A DNA stretch of 64,000 nt from NCBI GenBank assembly GCA_026874595.1, contig CM049308.1, positions 75,005,124 through 75,069,123 on the forward strand, written 5' to 3'. Position numbers and translations under genes: made by a program. This document shows positions 58,056 through 64,000 of the stretch, in pieces. Below the pieces are notes generated by a model. It did no database searches, was not told where the DNA came from, and worked only from the letters and a program-made list of their open reading frames with translations. The DNA is from Sipunculus nudus. Its lineage: Eukaryota; Annelida; Sipuncula; Golfingiida; Sipunculidae. Numbering within the stretch: position 1 is the stretch's first letter; each line of letters opens with the position of its first letter.

Positions 58056-58865
58056 TGTAACACTAGGCAGCGGGAAATGTCTATGGGGAATGAATAAAGA
58101 AGTCAGTGGTTTTTTGTTTACAAATAACTATAATTTATTCCTAAAACAACCCTAACAATACAATACACTAAATCAATACAGTTATACAGTAACACAGCGT
58201 CATAGCAACAAGTCAATACAATTACACAGAAAGATAATGGTACAATACCTGGATACCAACAGTGTCACTAAGATAAGTCCTTTGAATGTAAACTCTCGGA
58301 GAATGACAGTCCAGTGGAAAGTTCTTGCAACAACACAGAAAGTAAACTGAAGTCCAATTGTATAAAATCCATGAGAAAGTTCTTGAAAAATCTATAATTG
58401 CGCATTCGTCGGATAAGGTCCTGACACACGCTTCTGCGTCCGCTGGAATCTGCTCTGCTGTCTGCCCCCTGGTTCTAAAAAACACCCCTTTATATACCTT
58501 CACACCCTAAGCCGGGAACCTTCTACTTCTCGAACAGTCTATAAGGACCCTACTCCACAGTAAACACGCGTTTCAGGAATTCTCTAGAAAGACATACCCG
58601 TGTGTCTCTTCACATACCAGGCTTATCACGAGACGCGCGACCAGGCGTGAAAACCCAAGGCTCACATGACAACGAGAGTTCAACCAGTACGGAATGTAAC
58701 AACAACACGAGTTACGCCCGTGTCACATAATAGAGCACCTGTAACAATATTTATTAATATAGCACCATTTTTGCACTTAAACCCTTGTTGTGTTTATATG
58801 AGAATATGTGTCTGAGGTTTTGTGTTATGGTTACGCCCGTGTCACATAATAGAGCACCTTTAACA
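58056..58865 (-). repeat. 810-bp LTR of the Gypsy element
   Basis: On the minus strand it begins TGTTAAAGGTGCTC just after the polypurine tract and ends GTGTTACA, a TG...CA LTR. It holds a TATA-like box (complement of CCCTTTATATACC at about 58486-58498), a poly(A) signal AATAAA (complement at about 58137), and an internal repeat of GTTACGCCCGTGTCACATAA with TAGAGCACCT (about 58711 and 58830). The far boundary is inferred from the TG/CA ends. Confidence 0.72.
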
Positions 58866-58987
58866 CTCCCCCTCCTGTAAGAACAAAGAAAGTTTTCTCG
58901 GATAATTTTTTTTTTGCGATCACAATCACTAAAATTTTACAACATCTCAAAAATCATCTTATCTACAACATCACATAAACATCCTGT

Positions 58988-60405
58988 TTACAACATTTTT
59001 AAACATCTCGATAAGCAATCGGCAAGTACATTATCTTTCCCTTTAATGTGTGTGATATCAAGATGGTAATCCTGTAAGAACAAATTCCATCTCAACAATC
59101 TTTCATTTTTACACTTCAACTTGTTCATGAACGTGAGGGGATTGTGATCACTGAAGACAATGATAGGCCTGACTGATGAAGTAACATAACCTTCAAAATG
59201 TTGCAACGCCAAAATCAAAGCCAAACATCCTTTTTCAATAGTGGAGTAGTTTTTCTGGTTTGATTTAAACTTTCTTGAGAAATAACAAATTGGATGATCT
59301 ATGCCATCATTGCCTTCTTGTAACAACACAACACCAGCAGCAGTATCACTAGCATCTACAGCTAACTTAAAAGGTACTGAAAAGTCTGGAGCTGCTAAAA
59401 CTGGTGAACTTGGCAGAATTGCTTTCAAATTCTGAAATGCATTTTCACACTGAACACTCCATACAAACTTTTGTTTCTTCTTTAACAAATTAGTCAAAGG
59501 TTCAGCTACAGCAGCAAATTTTGGACAAAACTTCCTGTAATACCCAACCATACCAAGAAAACGCATTATTTGCTTTTTGTTTTCTGGTCTAGGAAATGCA
59601 GAAATAGCACTTATCTTAGCATCAACAGGTTTTACCTGACCCTGCCCTACAATATGACCCAAAAATGTAACTTGTGCATTACAAAACTCATATTTCACTA
59701 AGTTGACGGTCAGACGTGCTTCACTGCGTCTTTCGAAGAGGTCGCGAAGAATTTGCAGATGTTTCTCCCAGGTGTCGCTGTACACGATAAGGTCATCAAT
59801 ATATGCGTCGCAGCCCTAAATGTCCTTGACAACCATATGGATGAGGCGCTGGAACGTGGCTGGCGAGTTCTTCATGCCAAACGGCATAACTTTATACTGG
59901 TACAGTCCTTGCGGTGTCACAAATGCGGACACTTCTTTCGCTCGTTCTATCAGCGGAACTTGCCAGAATCCTTTAAGCAAGTCAAACTTGGAGACATATC
60001 TGGAGCTACCGACTCAATACAATATCAATACAATCATCGATCCTCGGAATCGGGAACGTGTCAGGCTTGGTGACAGAGTTCAGTTTTCGATAATCTGTGC
60101 ACATACGGTAACTTCCATCAGGTTTTGGCACAAGAATACATTGTGAACTCCAGTTACTGTTACTAGGTTCAATGAAATCATTGTCCAGCAAATACTGAAT
60201 CTCATACTGTAGATACTTTTGCTTTTCTGGATTCAGTCTATATGGATATTGCTTGACTACGCTTACTTCGCCAACATCGACATCATGGCACAACATGTTA
60301 GTTCGCGTTGGAATGTCACTAAAAAAATGTTCATAATTCCGCAGCAGGTTCTTGAGGTCTTGTTGTTCTTGTGCGGTTAGGTGTGACAGTTTGGCATCCA
60401 GGTTT
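58988..60405 (-). pseudogene. Gypsy pol fragment: reverse transcriptase and RNase H
   Basis: Upstream block (60006-60405) has PKPDGSYRMCTDYRKLN and FPIPRIDD. The middle block, in a shifted frame, has FDLLKGFWQVPL and MPFGMKNSPATFQRL, and ends at an in-frame TAG at about 59817. The last block (58988-59785) has YIDD just upstream, FLGHIVG, MRFLGMVGYYRKF, VDASDTAAGVVL, SRKF and FSDHNPLTF, HIKGKDNVLADCLSR. These are the RT palm YxDD, the RT connection and RNase H DAS/D-N-x-x-AD motifs. One frame change near 60030 and one stop mean it cannot make a whole enzyme. The frame stops about 110 bp before the polypurine tract, leaving no room for an integrase. Confidence 0.88.
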
Positions 60406-60410
60406 TTAAG

Positions 60411-61140
60411 CAGGAGTTATCATCCAGAAACAAAAATGTGGACGGATGGGTCCCTGTGACCATGACCTTTGACATTGTGACCCCCAAATCAATCAGGTTC
60501 TTCCCCTATTGAAAGCTCAGCTATATGTCCAAGATGGAAGGTTTGGGATGAAAGTTTGGCTTAAAATGCATCCACAGTCTTTCTAAATAAGTGGGTACTG
60601 TGACCTAGACCTTTGACCTCATGACAAAAAAAAAAAAAAAACTGAACAGAATGCATTCTTTTTAAAGAAATGAGTCCTGTGACCTTGACCCTTGACCGTT
60701 GGACCCCAAAATTAACACAGTTCTTACTTTAGTGGCGAGTCATATATAAGTTAAGTTTGAAACCAATGTGTCAAACTAAACTGGAGTTATCATCTGGAAA
60801 CTAATTTGTGAACAGATGACCCTGTGACCTTGACCTTTGACCATGTGACCCCAAATTATTTAATGCTCTCCCCACACTGGAAAGTCAGCTAAATGCGCAA
60901 AATGGAAAGTTTAGGATGAAAAGCTTGGCTTAAAATGCAGCCATAATCTTTTTGAATAAGTGAGTCCTGTGACCTTGACCTTTGACCTCCTGACCCCAAA
61001 ATCATATATGTTAGAATTTGCTTTAGTAGTGGGCCATACGTAAGTCAAGTTTGAAATCCATGTGTCAATACAACCTGGAGTTATCACTGGAAACAAATAT
61101 GTGCAGATGGACCGATTGACAGACAGACAGACAGACAGGG
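60411..61140. repeat. Tandem repeat rich in TGACCT half sites
   Basis: Units begin at GGAGTTATCATC (about 60413, 60784) and GGAGTTATCACTGG (about 61076), with internal half-units carrying TCCTGTGACCTTGACCTTTG ACC and CTGACCCCAAAAT every 140-190 bp. Ends with (ACAG)n at about 61120-61140. Confidence 0.8.
60970..60988. promoter_or_regulatory. TGACCT x3: DR0 plus perfect DR1
   Basis: TGACCTTGACCTTTGACCT contains three half sites on one strand. The last two, read in reverse, are AGGTCA-A-AGGTCA, a perfect DR1 as bound by RXR heterodimers, HNF4 or COUP-TF. Near-copies lie at about 60603-60620, 60678-60695 and 60825-60843. Binding is not shown. Confidence 0.45.
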
Positions 61141-61289
61141 TGATTACTATATGGCATCAACTTGTGTTCAATACACACACCAGGTTTTGGGACACTAGAT
61201 GTAATTACAGCTTAGAAACTGGCATGATTGTTGTAATTTTACAGTAAAAAAAAAACCAAGAAAAATATTCGTTAAAATAAAAAATACTG

Positions 61290-61640
61290 ATAGCGCCACC
61301 ACTTTTCGGGAACTGACAAAACTAGTCATAGTCAATATTCAAGGCAAGATTAATGACAATCCATGCATTTATTATCAAGATATTGGAGGTTTTTATTATA
61401 TTTTTGATTATTCTGGGGGTTACTTTCAAGCCCCATAGCTCGGCGGATATAGGTCACAGTGTCCTAATTTCAGGTTTCCCAGGAGATTTTTTATTGACCC
61501 CCTTTAGTTGTTTCTAGGACCAGCAGTTACGCTTTGTGCCCTGCTAACGGACGGACGACGGACAAAGCGCCATTCCTATTCCTCAGTTGACTTACAATCA
61601 GCTGAGCTAAAAAGCTATCGGATTTTGCTTATTTTTTTGG
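61290..61640. repeat. Dispersed repeat copy, inverted end
   Basis: Includes ATAGGTCACAGTGTCCTAAT, GACGGACGACGGAC and TCAGTTGACTTACAATCAGC then TGAGCTAAAAA, the inverted form of the TTTTTAGCTCAGCTGACTG family end. Confidence 0.6.
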
Positions 61641-61649
61641 CTAACTGCA

Positions 61650-64000
61650 TTTTCTTACATTTTATAGGGAAAAAGCTAAAAAAAAACTTTAAAAATCTTC
61701 TTCTCCAGACTGTTCAGCCATAAAGTCCAATATTTCACAGAAATGATTCCATTAACAATCTCTCTCAAGTTTGTTCGAATGGTTCAAGTACAGTGATTTT
61801 TTGACCGAGTTACCGGAAGTTGAACATAGTCATATGTCCAAAAAAAGCATACTAAAATTACAGTCTCCGAAACAGCTGGAGCTATCATCACCAAATTTCA
61901 TGCAAATGTCGGTCACATGAGTTATATTTAAAATTGAGGAATTGGTAGCGCCACCTGCATCGACCTTTTCTATACAGGGTTCATCAGTCATCAGTACATA
62001 AATCCATAATATGGGTAATGTCCGTCACAACAGATTTTTAAAAATATTTCCATATATTCAGCCAGCCATAAATAAGTCCTGAATTCGGCAAATTGTAAAT
62101 TACAAATAAAAAAATATATGCATTAAGATCTCTCTAAAAATAGCTGATATCATTATAATATTATTCTGTGTCGTCCAGAAAGCATTCAGCGGTTCAATCA
62201 CGTTATATCATGAATGGCAAGTGAACATATATTAGAAATTTGAAGCAGCACCCAGGTAAGCACATAAACTTATTTTCAAGTTAAAAAAAAACACTTGTTA
62301 TTAAGTATGTTATCATACTGTCGTCCATTCATAATGTGTTGTCCTTCGCGGGCTGCCACAGACCGATCGTATTTGAAAATAGATTAGAACATATACTTTT
62401 CTTTCCTGATAAGTTACGTCACGGAACCCTTAACCACTCTTAATCAAATCTTTAAACCCCCTAACCACTACGTATAAAAGTACCTTTTCAAATTGTCGTC
62501 CATGTGGATTGGTCGGCCGCGAGGTCGCAATATGCACGTCAGTTAAAATCGATAAAAATATGCAAAACATCACACAAATAGCCACAACTATATTTTTGCA
62601 GGGTATTTATTGTAATCCCCTTATTACACCCACTCCTTATTACGTATTTTGTTATATTGTAGACCATTCAGAGTGTCGTCCATTCGGAATGTCGTCAATC
62701 TCGAAATCGTCCAGCTGGAATGTTACCTTTTAGAATACACATGTTGAAACCAATTTGTTCGCCTTATATGACAGTTCCATTTAATCTAAGAATATCGCCC
62801 TGGTTGAGATTTCAGGAATATGACTCCACATTTTATAATAACATACAAACGTACAGACTGATTGTTAAACCCACATACCCTGCATGTCATCTCTAAAGCT
62901 ACGTTAAATTGATCAAATTAAATTTTGGTGATCACAATCTTAATGAACCAAAAGATTCATTTGATAATATTCCATGTGTGCGTGTGTACAATGTCAGATT
63001 TAAATGAGAAGAATAGTACTGATAATACAAGAGAAAATATACTTCTACCAATTCTAATTATTTCTCTGTTTAATGGATACGCAATATGGAACCTTTTTTT
63101 TTATAAACTATATAAATAATTTGCCTATGTTATTAAGATTCTGCTTACGGATGATTATGACACACCGAATCTTGCATTAAATCTTGTTCATTTATTTCCT
63201 TGTCTAGACCTACACTAAGAAAGGTCAAGCAGAGGCATTGATCATTTGCTGAAAATACCAGTTTTTATCCTGCCTACATTAGAAGCATGTCTTGCCATCT
63301 GTGTCCATCTTATTATGTTTGCTGTTGTGGGCCGCAGGGAGAGTGACACATTTTGAAAAGTTATATAATCTTTAAGACCTATGTAAATCTGCCTTGCATC
63401 TCTGTGTCATTTTTAGGTTCAGTCTAGCAATCTCCACCTGAGCTAAGGGTGTTTTAATGAAGTTTAACTTGCAAAAACGTACCTGTGAGAACCATGCAGC
63501 TGTGACACTGAAATGTACAAGCTAACTTCTTAATCCTTGTAAATCTCATTGCTCTGGTTGTTAAAGTACAGCTGCACTGAAGGGTGATATCGTTTACTTG
63601 ATTCGGAATACTCATGCCTGTACCCAGAAAACCCCGCATTTTACACTTTTTTTCTGTCCTGACGTCAATCTTTTCATAATCTGGATTCATAATTCTTGGA
63701 GTCTGGATTTTGGGTGTATTGTGTTATACATGAAGTATCAAGGCTTAATGTGTATATGATAATGTGAAACGGCTAATCACGAAAGACATGGATTCGAAAA
63801 GTGGGACAAGCTAGTGTTTCTCATTAAAACACGAAACATGTCCTCAGCTTTTACTAGATTAGCATTACAGGGTTTAAAATCAATTATTCAATAATATATT
63901 TAATAAATGCAAGAAACAATTAAACATATGTCAAAAATATCTGCAATACTTACAGACAAACATTGTGAATTGTTGTCAGCCGTCAATTTTCTGAAGTTGT
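61650..64000. other. Intergenic, nothing recognised
   Basis: AT-rich. The phrase TGTCGTCCA with nearby CATTC or CATG recurs at about 62170, 62322, 62494 and 62673, hinting at a diverged repeat of about 160-180 bp. No exon, RNA gene or element ends found. Confidence 0.4.

Larger units (their letters stand above)
58056..60410 (-). mobile_element. Truncated Ty3/Gypsy LTR retrotransposon
   Basis: Minus-strand order from high to low coordinates: pre-RT linker, reverse transcriptase, RNase H, polypurine tract (complement of CTCCCCCTCCTG at 58866-58877), 3' LTR (58056-58865). Gag, protease, the 5' LTR and the integrase are all absent. The upstream limit is near 60405, where a different repeat begins. 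A dead, deleted copy. Confidence 0.85.

Noticed and set aside
59753-60146. Plus-strand frames of 106-108 codons
   Set aside because: Shadows of the Gypsy reverse transcriptase on the other strand.

Overview
The window looks like AT-rich, intron-rich animal nuclear DNA, most likely from a marine bivalve or another mollusc. This is an inference from the gene families (secreted and membrane C-type lectins, a Mab-21/TPR protein, a degenerin channel) and from the dense load of short DNA transposons, minisatellites and microsatellites. No bacterial or organellar genes are seen, and no taxon-diagnostic gene is present.

Layout: (1) 1-4.6 kb is intergenic, with a minisatellite, AT microsatellites and a hAT-type element (3119-4114, 8-bp target duplication). 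(2) 4.6-11.4 kb (+) is a two-domain C-type lectin gene: signal-peptide exon, an intact first lectin domain with EPN and WND motifs, a second lectin domain whose 3' half is damaged, then a stalk and membrane exon with a stop and frame changes. A 1-kb, roughly 40-bp minisatellite fills one of its introns. An inverted, broken lectin relative lies at 15.9-16.9 kb (-). (3) 18-19.6 kb holds a tandemly duplicated dispersed repeat that carries a perfect estrogen-response-element-like palindrome, and a paralogous promoter-like segment. (4) 21.3-23.5 kb (-) is a Mab-21 (cGAS-like nucleotidyltransferase) plus TPR-like gene that is broken by two frameshifts and a stop but keeps its catalytic motifs. Clean tandem repeats (76 bp x2, 59 bp x6) lie just upstream. 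(5) 29.8-32.9 kb and 40.4-43.1 kb are two foldback-type elements of one family: TACGG termini, 6-bp target duplications, and inverted arrays of 21-22-bp palindromic units. (6) 33.8-35.9 kb carries a TTAA-flanked element and a 548-bp MITE with a 9-bp target duplication. The paralogous segment at 19.5 kb is the empty site for that MITE.

(7) 39.8-57.6 kb (+) is a complete DEG/ENaC (degenerin/ASIC-like) sodium-channel gene assembled from eight phase-consistent exons. Its introns contain the second foldback element, a LINE 3' fragment, a tRNA-derived SINE, a nested hAT element and another TIR element. A further candidate first exon lies at 35886-35954. (8) 58.1-60.4 kb (-) is a truncated Ty3/Gypsy retrotransposon with an 810-bp LTR. 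(9) 60.4-61.6 kb has repeats rich in nuclear-receptor half sites, followed by unrecognised AT-rich DNA to the end.

The channel gene is open in every exon while the lectin and Mab-21 genes carry several independent lesions in the same assembly. This favours real pseudogenes, or very recent decay, over general sequencing error. Both decayed families are typical of expanded molluscan innate-immune repertoires, so the window reads as a birth-and-death immune neighbourhood next to a conserved channel gene. All splice models are read by eye from reading frame, phase and GT/AG sites.
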